Part shown: one piece after another, positions 54,386 to 62,690 of the stretch | Layout: each line of letters starts with the position of its first letter | Position numbering within the stretch: position 1 is the first letter of the stretch | Assembly (NCBI GenBank): GCA_964539385.1 | Contig: CAZIJC010000006.1 | Span: forward strand, 1-64,000 | DNA: 64,000 bases | Source of the DNA: JAUVZF01 sp964539385 | GTDB taxonomy: Bacteria; Planctomycetota; Phycisphaerae; FEN-1346 | Direction of reading: 5' to 3' | Position numbers and translations under genes: made by a program | The notes under the pieces: model-generated | What the model was told of the DNA's origin: nothing | Database searches by the model: none | What the model saw: only the letters and a program-made list of their open reading frames with translations

Positions 54386-55270
54386 GCCGGCTTTGCCCGC
54401 TCCCGGCCTGGGCTTGGGCGGCGGCAGGAACGGGACCTTGCCGCTTTCGGGCACCTTGCCGGGCACGGCCCGCTGGGCCGTCAGGATGATGGTCTCCTGC
54501 CACGTGTCGGGGCCGTGGCGCTGGAAGAAGCCGGCGCCGCCGAAACTGATGCCGGGCCCGGCCGCCGGCGACGTCGGGCCGATCACGAGCAGCCGCCCGG
54601 GCGGCAGCCGCACCTCCGCCGCCAGGTCGGACAGCGCGCACGTGCTCCGACCCATCCGCTGGGCGTGCCCCTGCTCGGTCCGGACCCACCGCATCCGCTC
54701 CTTGCCGTGCAGCACCTCCGGCACGAGGGCGATGCGGACGGCGGCGGGGTCGGACGGGTCGTGACGGCAGACGGCGCGGAGCCGGGTGGTGGCCTCGTCG
54801 AAGTGGCGGCCCACGAGGCGGCCGGCCGCGTCGGTCCACACGAGGTCGATGGTTTCGCGCTCCTGCCCGAGGGCGATCGCGAAGTCCAGGTTCTCGGGAA
54901 TCACCAAGCCGTGGACCTTGGCGGTGCGGTCGGGCGTCTCGGCCAGCAACTCGTTCAGGCGCTCGGCCGCCAGGTTGGCGCCGTCGCCGAGGCGCATCTC
55001 GTTGGCTTCCCAGAGGGCCTGTTTCTCATGCGGCACGTTGGTCGTGCCGAGAAGGCGCCACACGTCCTCGATCGGCGCGTCGGGGCGGAGCCGGTGCTGG
55101 AGAAAGACGGTCCGGACCTGGTACATCGTCCTGGGGGTGGCGCCGCCCTTCGGCATCATCGGCTTGAGGTTGATGGGGCCGGACCTGCCGCCGGACTGTC
55201 CCCCGCAGCCGGCCAGGGCGGCGGCCATGCCCGCCAGCAGACAGGTCGCGATGACGGCCCCGAAACGCAT
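54380..55270 (-). CDS. Lipoprotein of unknown function
   Basis: A 296-residue predicted lipoprotein: MRFGAVIATCLLAGMAAALAGC, about 20 residues before Cys22. After a Gly/Ser-rich linker there is a conserved-looking beta-rich part: VFLQHRLRPDAPIEDVWRLL, LLVIGPTSPAAGPGISFGGA and DTWQETIILTAQRAV. No family is recognised. ATG 55270 is preferred over an upstream codon because it places the lipobox at the right distance. It lies downstream of three REP units and a TPR gene on the same strand. Confidence 0.72.
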   Translation of the reverse strand: MRFGAVIATCLLAGMAAALAGCGGQSGGRSGPINLKPMMPKGGATPRTMYQVRTVFLQHRLRPDAPIEDVWRLLGTTNVPHEKQALWEANEMRLGDGANLAAERLNELLAETPDRTAKVHGLVIPENLDFAIALGQERETIDLVWTDAAGRLVGRHFDEATTRLRAVCRHDPSDPAAVRIALVPEVLHGKERMRWVRTEQGHAQRMGRSTCALSDLAAEVRLPPGRLLVIGPTSPAAGPGISFGGAGFFQRHGPDTWQETIILTAQRAVPGKVPESGKVPFLPPPKPRPGAGKAGK

Positions 55271-55320
55271 CGGCCGCAGTATAGGGGCGGCGGGCGCCGA
55301 AGTCAACGCGCGGCGCGCCC

Positions 55321-55347
55321 GTTAGCCGCGGGGCTTGCCCCGCGCGG
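55321..55347 (+). repeat. REP palindrome, first of three
   Basis: GTTAGCCGC, GGGGCTTGCCCC, GCGCGG. Confidence 0.9.
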
Positions 55348-55354
55348 CGGCCCC

Positions 55355-55371
55355 GTTAGCCGCGCGGGGCG
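55355..55371 (+). repeat. Truncated REP (stem deleted)
   Basis: GTTAGCCGCGCGGGGCG: left flank directly joined to right flank, with the hairpin loop and one arm missing. Confidence 0.7.
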
Positions 55372-55374
55372 CCC

Positions 55375-55401
55375 GTTAGCCGCAGGGTTTGCCCCGCGCG
55401 G
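55375..55401 (+). repeat. REP palindrome, third of three, abutting the TPR stop
   Basis: GTTAGCCGC, AGGGTTTGCCCC, GCGCGG, then the TTA that is the minus-strand stop of the TPR gene. The stem contains mismatches. Confidence 0.85.
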
Positions 55402-55402
55402 C

Positions 55403-57154
55403 TTACGAGGGTTCGGCCCCGGCCCCCAAGGCCTCGAGCCGCTCGCGGGCGGCCTCGTACGACGGGGCCAGTTCGAGGACACGCAGGTACAGGGCGACGG
55501 CATCGTCCGTGCCGACGGTCCCATTGTCGGCGGTCTCAGGCGCCCCGTCCCGGCCGATCGCGGCGGCGTCTTCGTACGCCAGGCCCAGGTTGAACAGCAC
55601 GTCCGGGTCGTTCGGCGCCAGCCGCCGGGCACGTTCGAAAACGCGAAGGCAGTCGGCCGGGCGCCCGAGCGCGGCGTAGCACATGCCCAGGGCGATGGCC
55701 GTGTCCACCTGTGTCGGATCGAGGCGGGAGGCGCGGTCGAGGGCCTGCTCGGCCTCGTCGTAGCGGTCGAGGTCATACAGGGCCCGGCCCGTCAGGTAGT
55801 AGCCGCGCGGGTCGAACGGTGCGAGGCGGCACATCCGTTCGGCCACGGCCAGCGACGGCTCCACCTGGCCGGCCTCCAGCAGGACCGACGCGAGGTTTCC
55901 GAGGGCGTCGAGGTTGTCGGGATTGTCGCGGGCGATCCGGCCGAGTTGTTCCAGGGCGAGGTCGCGCCGGCCGAGGTCGGCCTCGATCAGGGCCCGGTTG
56001 ATCCGAAGGGGCAAATCCTCGGGGCGGCGAGCCAGGCCCCGCTCGAAGGCGTCGCGGGCCTCGCGGAACTTGCCCTGGATGGCCAACAGGATGCCGAGGT
56101 CGTTCTCCAGTTCGTGGGCGCGGCCGGAGAAGGCCATGGCCCGGCGCAACTGTTCCTCGGCTTCGTCGAACCGCCCTTCTCCGGCAAAGAGCGACGAGAG
56201 GTTCCGGTAGAGTTCGTCGCGGTGCGGCTCTTCGCGCAGCGCTCGCCGCAGGACGCGGGTGGCCCGGGTCGTGGCAGACCGCGAGTGGCCCGCGCTCGTC
56301 AGGTGCGAGAGAATAAGCGGGTCGGAGGGGCTCAGTTCCAGCGCACGCAGCAGGTGCTTGCGGGCCTTGGCGTCCTGGCCGAGGTGCATCAGGGCGACGC
56401 CCAGGTCCAGGTGGACGCGGGAATCGTCCTCGGCCTCCGACAGCAGTTCGCGGTAGATTTCGACGGCACGCTTCGGCTCGCCGTGCTGGACGTGGTAGCC
56501 GCCGAGCGCGAGGCGGGCCTCGCGCGAATCGGGGTACAGGTCCAGTTCGCGCTCGAGTTGTTCGTATGCCCGCTCCAGGTCGCCGCGCGCCCCAAAGGCG
56601 CGGGCCATCGACAGGTGAAGTTCCGGAAACTCGTCGTCGGCCTCCGCGGCCCGCAGCCAGACGTCGATGGCCTGGTCGTACCGTCCCTGTTTGAACAGCG
56701 CCAGACCCCAGTGATACGGGATCTCTGCCGAGGCGGGATGGATGCCGATGGCCTCCTCGTAGAGGCGTTCGGCCTGGTCGAAGTGTCCGACGTTGCCGTA
56801 GGAGCCGATGAGTTGCGCCAGGACGGCCTCGTCGTCGGGGGCCAGGCGCCGGGCCCGTTCGAGGTGGCCGACGGCCTCGCGGTCGTCGGCCCGGAGCCAC
56901 GAGACGAACGCCAGGCCGAACCAGGCCTCGACACAGTCGCGGTCCAGGTCGACGGCCTTCAAGAGTTCGCGTTCCGCCTCGTCCACGCGGTTCAGGTACG
57001 CCAGGCACCGGCCGGCCATGGCGCGGGCGTCGGGCAGGTCGGGGGCGACCTCGATGGCTTGGCGGCAGGCCGCCAGGGCCTCCTCGTACGCCCCCTGTTC
57101 GAGCAGATGGTCGGCCTGCTCGAGGAACTCTTCCGGGTCCTGCCAGTCGGCCAT
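55403..57154 (-). CDS. TPR-repeat protein
   Basis: A 583-residue protein composed almost entirely of tetratricopeptide repeats, about 14-16 units; examples are EEALAACRQAIEVAPDLPDA, DPLILSHLTSAGHS and DEAEQALDRASRLDPTQVDT. No signal peptide or catalytic domain is seen, so it is presumably a cytoplasmic scaffold. A segment from residue 280 to 350 departs from canonical spacing. The C-terminus is about residue 575 (EALGAGAEPS). The upstream lipoprotein on the same strand ends 14 bp before its start, so the two are one unit. Confidence 0.88.
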   Translation of the reverse strand: MADWQDPEEFLEQADHLLEQGAYEEALAACRQAIEVAPDLPDARAMAGRCLAYLNRVDEAERELLKAVDLDRDCVEAWFGLAFVSWLRADDREAVGHLERARRLAPDDEAVLAQLIGSYGNVGHFDQAERLYEEAIGIHPASAEIPYHWGLALFKQGRYDQAIDVWLRAAEADDEFPELHLSMARAFGARGDLERAYEQLERELDLYPDSREARLALGGYHVQHGEPKRAVEIYRELLSEAEDDSRVHLDLGVALMHLGQDAKARKHLLRALELSPSDPLILSHLTSAGHSRSATTRATRVLRRALREEPHRDELYRNLSSLFAGEGRFDEAEEQLRRAMAFSGRAHELENDLGILLAIQGKFREARDAFERGLARRPEDLPLRINRALIEADLGRRDLALEQLGRIARDNPDNLDALGNLASVLLEAGQVEPSLAVAERMCRLAPFDPRGYYLTGRALYDLDRYDEAEQALDRASRLDPTQVDTAIALGMCYAALGRPADCLRVFERARRLAPNDPDVLFNLGLAYEDAAAIGRDGAPETADNGTVGTDDAVALYLRVLELAPSYEAARERLEALGAGAEPS

Positions 57155-57168
57155 GCGTTACCCCTGCG

Positions 57169-58083
57169 CTACGTCTCGGGAGCCTGCCGCGTACAGGCCA
57201 GTTCGTTCTGCCGTGGTGCCTGCGGCCGCGAGAACGGCTGCCGGCCCACTTTCGGGTTCACCTCGACGCGCCGGAGGCGAATCGTGTAGAGGAGCGGGCC
57301 GGTCGGCACGCCCGCCTGGTCGATGGGCGTCATCCGCCACCGCCGGCTGATCACGAGCCCGTCGGCCGGACGCCAATCGTCCATCCGCACCCGCATCAGA
57401 CGCCCGAAGAACGGGTCTTCCGACCACCGGATGAGCGCGGTCTCCACGCGGCCGGACCCCTTGCGGACCTCCACGACGGTCCGGTCGTCGCCCGAATAGC
57501 CGGAGGCGGGGCCGCAGGTCACCATGAGACGGTGCCACGTGCGGGCCTCGCCGGGGCCGGTCCGCGTGCCGACGTAGAGCAGGTCGCAGCCTTCGCGTGC
57601 GAGGCTAAGCGGCATCGGCAGAAGTTCGGTGACGAGCCTGGCGTCGCCGGCCGCCCGTCCTCGGGCCGCCAGGTCGGTCGTTTCCGCCCCGTCGCGGAAG
57701 AGGCGCAGGCGCGACCCGTCGAAGACGGTCACTTCGCGGCGTGCGGGCCTCTCGATGCGGAAGCGCCCGCCGACCGGGTCCAGCAGCCAGACCTCGTCGG
57801 TGTCGGCGTCGCCGCGCGGCCGGTGTTCGGTCCGGGTGACCTCGGCCCGCAGGACCTGGCACTCGGCCCATCGGTACTTCGAGCCGTGCGCCCAGACGGC
57901 GTCGCGGACGATCCGCCGGGCGGCCTCGTCTTCGATGGCGTCCAGGCGGCGGTTGAGCATGTCGCAGCGCGAACATCCTGCGGCGACCGCAGCCACGACG
58001 GCCACCGCCAGAAGGACGCCCACGGCCCGCCGCCGCGAGCCGTGGCGCCCGCATCCGTTGCGATGACTCCGTGCGTTCATCAT
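57169..58083 (-). CDS. Lipoprotein of unknown function
   Basis: A 304-residue lipoprotein: a Arg-rich N-terminus, hydrophobic core AVGVLLAVAVVAAVAAGC and Cys at about residue 36. The body has a LolA/DUF-like outer-membrane lipoprotein-carrier feel: EVWLLDPVGGRFRIERPA, VTVFDGSRLRLFRDG and GLVISRRWRMTPID. No specific family is assigned. The start is uncertain between ATG 58083 and 58080. It is divergent from rodA and is followed by the TPR gene. Confidence 0.7.
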   Translation of the reverse strand: MMNARSHRNGCGRHGSRRRAVGVLLAVAVVAAVAAGCSRCDMLNRRLDAIEDEAARRIVRDAVWAHGSKYRWAECQVLRAEVTRTEHRPRGDADTDEVWLLDPVGGRFRIERPARREVTVFDGSRLRLFRDGAETTDLAARGRAAGDARLVTELLPMPLSLAREGCDLLYVGTRTGPGEARTWHRLMVTCGPASGYSGDDRTVVEVRKGSGRVETALIRWSEDPFFGRLMRVRMDDWRPADGLVISRRWRMTPIDQAGVPTGPLLYTIRLRRVEVNPKVGRQPFSRPQAPRQNELACTRQAPET

Positions 58084-58196
58084 CAAGGGGCCTTTCGCGC
58101 ATATCCCTGGCCGCGCGACCGCCCAGCCATTATACTCTCGGACCCTGGCCGTCCACAAGACGGCTTCTCGTGGGTCCGGAATCGGGGCGACCGCCC

Positions 58197-59699
58197 GTGC
58201 TGCGAGCCGACTATTTCTACCGATTTCCGTGGCTGCTCCTGGCGGCGGCGCTGGGGCTGTCGGGGCTGGGCATCGCGGGCATCTACGCGGCCACGGCGGG
58301 CGGCGAAGGCGACCCGTTCTGGGGCACCCCCGCCGGCAGGCAGGCCGTGTTCCTGGCTGCGGCGATGGCCGTGTTCGTCCTGGCCCTGGTTCCGGGTTAC
58401 GTTCGCCTGGCGAAGTACAGTTACGCCCTTTACGCCGTCAGTTTGCTGGCGCTGGTGGTGCTGGCGGGGATGCGGAACCGCGGCTGGACGATCCCGCGGT
58501 TCATCTACCCCACCAACTATGCGTACTCCTGGATTAACATCCCGGGGACGAGCCTGAAACTCCAGCCGTCGGAACTCGCGAAGATCGCCTTCATCCTGTC
58601 GCTGGCCTATTACCTCAGGTTCCGCAAGAACTATCGCACCTTCACCGGGCTGCTCGTGCCCTTCGTGATGGCGCTCGTGCCCACGGTGCTGGTTCTGTAC
58701 CAGCCCGACCTGGGCACCGCCATGCTGTTCCTGCCGATCCTGTTCCTGATGCTGTTCGCGGCGGGGGCGCGCGGCAAGCACTTGGTGGCGATCATGGCGA
58801 TGGGCCTTGCGATGGTGCCCGTCTTCTACTCCTCGATGCGCGGGTACCAGCGGATGCGGATCGACTCGTGGCTGCTGCACGGATGCGCCGAACGGATGCA
58901 CTTCGCGATGGCGCCGAAGCCGAACGGCGACGGCGGCGCTGCGGACAACAAGGACGCCGACGCCGAGCGCGGCCGCGACAAACCGCCGGCGGCCGTCAAC
59001 CATGCCCCCGTCTCGCGCCTCGCCCGGATGACCGATACCGAAAAGGCCGACCTCGTGCGCGAGGTCACGGGCATGTGGCGGTTCCGTCTGTGGCGGCTGG
59101 CGACGGCCGTCTCGTGGGGCAAGGACAAACGGGAGTTCGCCGAGGCGAGGGAGGTCCTGTTCAAGGCACTCGACGACGGGCCCGGGCCCAAGAGTTTCGA
59201 CGCCCTGCGGTTCTTCTTCGGAAGCCTGCTCGCGGGCTACGGCCACCAACTGTTCCAGGCGAAGGTGGCGGTCGGGGCCGGAGGACTCACGGGACGCGGG
59301 TGGCTCGAAGGGACGCAGACACGCTACGGGTTCCTGCCGGAGGCGCACACCGACTTTCTGTACCCGACGCTGGCCGAGCAGTTCGGTTTTCTCGGCGCGG
59401 CCGGCGTGGTGCTTCTGTACGGCGTGATCTGCCTGTTGGGCGTGGACGTCAGTTTCTCGACCACCGAACCGTACGGGAAACTGCTGGTGGTGGGCGTGGT
59501 GTCGCTGGTGGCGGCCCAGAGTTTCCTGAACATCGCGATGAGCATCGGCCTGATGCCGATAACGGGCATTCCGCTGCCGCTGATGTCGTACGGCGGGTCG
59601 AGTCTCGTCAGTTCCTTTCTGGCGCTGGGCCTGCTCTCGAACGTGGCGGTGCGGCGGCTGTACCTCATCGCCCCGCGACCGTTTGAGTGGCGGGAGTAG
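58197..59699 (+). CDS. rodA: Rod shape-determining peptidoglycan polymerase RodA/FtsW family
   Basis: A 500-residue SEDS protein with about ten transmembrane helices. Landmarks: SWINIPGTSLKLQPSELAKI, VPTVLVLYQPDLGTAMLF with the catalytic Asp, GTQTRYGFLPEAHTDFLYP and PLPLMSYGGSSLVSSFLALG. SEDS proteins polymerise glycan strands with a partner class B PBP. Between about residues 225 and 345 there is an insertion of more than 100 residues with a hydrophilic start (NGDGGAADNKDADAERGRD). The start is taken as GTG 58197 (VLRADYFYRFPW); earlier codons have no hydrophobic match. Planctomycetes that lack FtsZ still keep SEDS proteins in many lineages. Confidence 0.85.
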   Translation: MLRADYFYRFPWLLLAAALGLSGLGIAGIYAATAGGEGDPFWGTPAGRQAVFLAAAMAVFVLALVPGYVRLAKYSYALYAVSLLALVVLAGMRNRGWTIPRFIYPTNYAYSWINIPGTSLKLQPSELAKIAFILSLAYYLRFRKNYRTFTGLLVPFVMALVPTVLVLYQPDLGTAMLFLPILFLMLFAAGARGKHLVAIMAMGLAMVPVFYSSMRGYQRMRIDSWLLHGCAERMHFAMAPKPNGDGGAADNKDADAERGRDKPPAAVNHAPVSRLARMTDTEKADLVREVTGMWRFRLWRLATAVSWGKDKREFAEAREVLFKALDDGPGPKSFDALRFFFGSLLAGYGHQLFQAKVAVGAGGLTGRGWLEGTQTRYGFLPEAHTDFLYPTLAEQFGFLGAAGVVLLYGVICLLGVDVSFSTTEPYGKLLVVGVVSLVAAQSFLNIAMSIGLMPITGIPLPLMSYGGSSLVSSFLALGLLSNVAVRRLYLIAPRPFEWRE

Positions 59700-59902
59700 G
59701 CCGTGCGCCCACCGTCAAGCCTCACCCTGTGGCGAACAAGGCGGGCGCCCGAACGGCCGTGTGGCCGCTGGCCGCCGCGCTTGCGCGGCGCGGGGGAGCG
59801 GGCTCCGGCACTCTGCCCGAAACTTCCACCGCACGGCGGGTTTGTACCCCTGAACACGCACACGCGCAGCGGGGGCCGGGCAGCCCCGCGGGAGGCAAAC
59901 GC

Positions 59903-61156
59903 ATGGCCATCGGCAACGCAAAGGTGACGCGGCGCATCTTCCTGGCGTCCTCGGCGGCGGGAGGCCTGCTCGTCGTTCCCAGGCACGTGCTGGGCGGCGA
60001 GGGCCAGGTCCCGCCGAGCGAAACGTTCGGGTCGGCCCTGATCGGCTGCGGCGGCCGGGGGCCCGGCACGCACGGGGACCTGAAGGGCAAGCATGGGCTC
60101 GCGACCCACTGTCTGGCCGCCTGCGACGTCCACCTCGGCCGCGCACGCAACTTCCAGAAGCGGGCCGGACCCAGTTGCGAGGTGTACCAGGACTTCCGCC
60201 GCGTCGTCGAGCGGAAGGACATCGAGGTGGTGGCCATCGGCACGCCGCCCCACTGGCACGCCCTCATCTCCATCGCCTGCATGGAGGCCGGCAAGGACGT
60301 CGTCTGCGAGAAGCCCGCCACCCGCTTCGTCGCCGAGGGACGGGCCCTCGCCGACGCCGAGAAGCGCTACGGACGCGTCTACCAAGTGGGCACGTACGGC
60401 CGGTTCGGCATGAGCCGAAACGAGAGCAACCGCGAGATGCGCAAACTCATGACGAGCGGCCTGCTGAAGCCCTGCAAGGGCCGGTATGTGCACCGAGGCG
60501 GCCTGAAGGTCAAACAGTGGAGCGGCCGGGTCGACGTCGCGCCGCAGCCGGTCCCCGAGCACCTGGACTGGGACCTGTACTGCGGCCCGTCGCCCATCAA
60601 GCCGTTCCATCCGCCTCGACACGGCGGCACGCACCGCTGGTACTGGGACTACGAGGGAGGCGGCTTGGGCGACATGGGCCATCATAAGTTCGACCCCCTC
60701 ACCTGGCTCTTCGGCAAGGACCACACGGCCCCGGTCAAGATCGAGGCTCACGCCCCGCCACCCCATCCGGAGGTCTCCTGCATGTGGGGCTGGGTCAAAC
60801 TGACTTATGCCGACGGGTTCCAGATCGTCATCGAGAGCGGCGAGTGGGGCGAGCCCACCGGCCTGAAGAGCGTCCGACCCAGCGCCGACGACCTCAGCGA
60901 CGCCGACAAGAAAAAACTCCAGGCCTTGCCCGACCCGAAACCGTGCGTGGGGTTCGGCGAGGCCGTCAAGACCCGCCAGAAGGCGGGCGGCCACGCCGAG
61001 GCCGCCCATCGCACCGCCTGCATCATGCACCTGGCCAACATCGCCATCCGCACCGGGCGGACGATCCAATTCGACCCCGTCAAGGAAGTCGTTATCGGCG
61101 ACGAGGAGGCCAACCGCCTCGTCCACCAGCCCATGCGGGCCCCTTGGCACCTGTAA
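59903..61156 (+). CDS. Gfo/Idh/MocA family oxidoreductase (Tat-like signal)
   Basis: A 417-residue protein: TRRIFLASSAAGGLLVVPRH is a Tat-like signal, followed by ALIGCGGRGPGTHGDLKG (Rossmann loop), VVAIGTPPHWHALISIACME with DVVCEKPATRFVAEG, and GGGLGDMGHHKFDPLTWLFG. The architecture is the same as at 44094, but sequence similarity is moderate, so the two are probably different substrate classes. ATG 59903 follows GGGAGG. The following HEAT-repeat gene is 22 bp away. Confidence 0.92.
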   Translation: MAIGNAKVTRRIFLASSAAGGLLVVPRHVLGGEGQVPPSETFGSALIGCGGRGPGTHGDLKGKHGLATHCLAACDVHLGRARNFQKRAGPSCEVYQDFRRVVERKDIEVVAIGTPPHWHALISIACMEAGKDVVCEKPATRFVAEGRALADAEKRYGRVYQVGTYGRFGMSRNESNREMRKLMTSGLLKPCKGRYVHRGGLKVKQWSGRVDVAPQPVPEHLDWDLYCGPSPIKPFHPPRHGGTHRWYWDYEGGGLGDMGHHKFDPLTWLFGKDHTAPVKIEAHAPPPHPEVSCMWGWVKLTYADGFQIVIESGEWGEPTGLKSVRPSADDLSDADKKKLQALPDPKPCVGFGEAVKTRQKAGGHAEAAHRTACIMHLANIAIRTGRTIQFDPVKEVVIGDEEANRLVHQPMRAPWHL

Positions 61157-61178
61157 CGTGAGAATCGGAGATACAACC

Positions 61179-62036
61179 ATGGCGAAGACCGATACACTCG
61201 CCGACATCGTCGCCCGCATGCCCGAACTGGACGAGGGCGGCAAGAAGGGCCGAGAGAAAGGCAAACTGACCGGCCCCACGTGGCCCGACGCCATCCGCCA
61301 GGTCTACGACCCCGTCCTGGCCGGCGGCAAGAGGGCCGTCCTCGCGCTCATCGGCATGCTCAAGCCCGTCGACGACGGCGCCGACTACAAGGTCCGCTAC
61401 ACCCTGCACGGCCTGTCCGTCTACACCCGCCGCAAGGGCAAGGAGAAGCAGCGGGCCGACGTCATCGACGCCTACACCACGGCGCTGGGGCAGGATCGGC
61501 CTGCGCCCATCAAGGAGTTCCTCGCCTGGGAACTCGAGACCGTGGGTGACAAGCGCGCCGTCCCGGCCCTGGTCGCACTTCTCGCCGACCCCACCGTCGG
61601 GCCGGACGCGGTCCGCGCCCTGGTGGCCATCGGTGACGGCGCGGCCGAGCCGATCCGCGCCGCCCTGGCCAAGGCCGGGGGCAAGATGCGGCTGCACCTG
61701 GTCCAGGCGGCCGGCCAGTTGAAAGACGCCGCCGCCGTCCCTTACATCAGGAAGGCTGCCGAGGCCCAAGACGCCGACCTCCGCATCACCGCCCGATGGG
61801 CCCTGGCGACCATCGGCGACGCTGGCTCGGCCGAGGTGTGTCTGGAAGGCGTCGCGGCCAAGGACTGGGAACGCGTCAAGGCCGTCAAGGCCTGCCTCCT
61901 GCTCGCCGAGACCCTTGCCCGAGCCGGCAACAAGCGCGCCGCCGCAGACCTGTACGAACGTCTCAAGAAGGCGTGCTCGGCCGACGACGCGTACATCGGC
62001 GAAGCCTGCGACCGCGGCCTGAAGGCCGGGGGGTAG
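61179..62036 (+). CDS. HEAT-repeat protein
   Basis: A 285-residue protein with HEAT-like helical repeats from about residue 110: GDKRAVPALVALLADPTVG, PDAVRALVAIGDGAAEPIRA, LKDAAAVPYIRKAAEA and LRITARWALATIGD. The N-terminal 110 residues are Lys-rich (DEGGKKGREKGKLTGP). Such proteins mediate protein contacts. It probably forms one operon with the preceding oxidoreductase. An upstream in-frame GTG (61158) is less likely. Confidence 0.82.
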   Translation: MAKTDTLADIVARMPELDEGGKKGREKGKLTGPTWPDAIRQVYDPVLAGGKRAVLALIGMLKPVDDGADYKVRYTLHGLSVYTRRKGKEKQRADVIDAYTTALGQDRPAPIKEFLAWELETVGDKRAVPALVALLADPTVGPDAVRALVAIGDGAAEPIRAALAKAGGKMRLHLVQAAGQLKDAAAVPYIRKAAEAQDADLRITARWALATIGDAGSAEVCLEGVAAKDWERVKAVKACLLLAETLARAGNKRAAADLYERLKKACSADDAYIGEACDRGLKAGG

Positions 62037-62165
62037 GCTCCGGGCCACTCCGAGCCCGACCTGCAAGGCTCGGGGCACACATCCGTTGCCCGGCGCGCCG
62101 CGCCCGCGGCCCTTGCTGGATGGCCCGGCGGTTACTATGCTTATAGGGGAACGCGGAGGCCTGTC

Positions 62166-62378
62166 ATGAAGATGCGCGTTGTTATCGAGCAGGACGAGGA
62201 CGGCGTCTTTGTGGCCACATGCCCGGCGCTGCCGGGATGTGTGTCGCAGGGCAAGACGCGCGAGGAGGCGTTGGCGAACATGCAGGACGCCATTGCCGGT
62301 TACGTCGAGAGCCTCCGCAAGCACGGTGAGCCGATTCCACCGCCCATCAGCGAGGAAGTCGTCGAGGTCGAACTGTGA
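62166..62378 (+). CDS. hicB: HicB family antitoxin
   Basis: A 70-residue antitoxin. VVIEQDEDGVFVATCPALPG (residues 5-24) and GCVSQGKTREEALANM are the partial RNase H-fold HicB signature, and EPIPPPISEEVVEVEL the end. It neutralises HicA and represses the operon, but this short form lacks a C-terminal DNA-binding domain. GGAGG is 7 bases upstream of ATG 62166. Its stop overlaps the hicA GTG (GTGA). Confidence 0.92.
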   Translation: MKMRVVIEQDEDGVFVATCPALPGCVSQGKTREEALANMQDAIAGYVESLRKHGEPIPPPISEEVVEVEL

Positions 62379-62599
62379 GCAAACTGCCGGTTGTATCCGG
62401 CCCCGATGCAGTCAAGGCCCTGCGAAGGATCGGCTACGAAGTCGATCACCAGACAGGTAGCCATCTGATTCTAAGGCGAGCCACGCCTCCCCACCGCCGC
62501 CTGACCGTGCCCAATCACACGGAACTCGCAAAAGGCACGCTACGGGCAATCATCCGTGAGGCCGGCCTGACGGTCGATGCGTTTGCTGCCCTGCTCTGA
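62375..62599 (+). CDS. hicA: HicA family toxin (mRNA interferase)
   Basis: A 74-residue dsRBD-like toxin. VSGPDAVKALRRIGYEVDHQ (residues 7-26) then TGSHLILRRATPPHRRLTVP with the catalytic His in GSH, and ELAKGTLRAIIREAGL complete the family pattern. It cleaves mRNA when free of HicB. GTG start overlaps hicB by 4 bases. The order hicB-hicA is less common than hicA-hicB. Confidence 0.92.
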   Translation: MSKLPVVSGPDAVKALRRIGYEVDHQTGSHLILRRATPPHRRLTVPNHTELAKGTLRAIIREAGLTVDAFAALL

Positions 62600-62690
62600 C
62601 CGGGTCGCCCCTGCGCGCAGTTCCGGTTCCTTTATCCCCTTCGGCGGGTTATACTGCGCGGGAACGTCTTGGATCGGAAAGGTGCACGCC

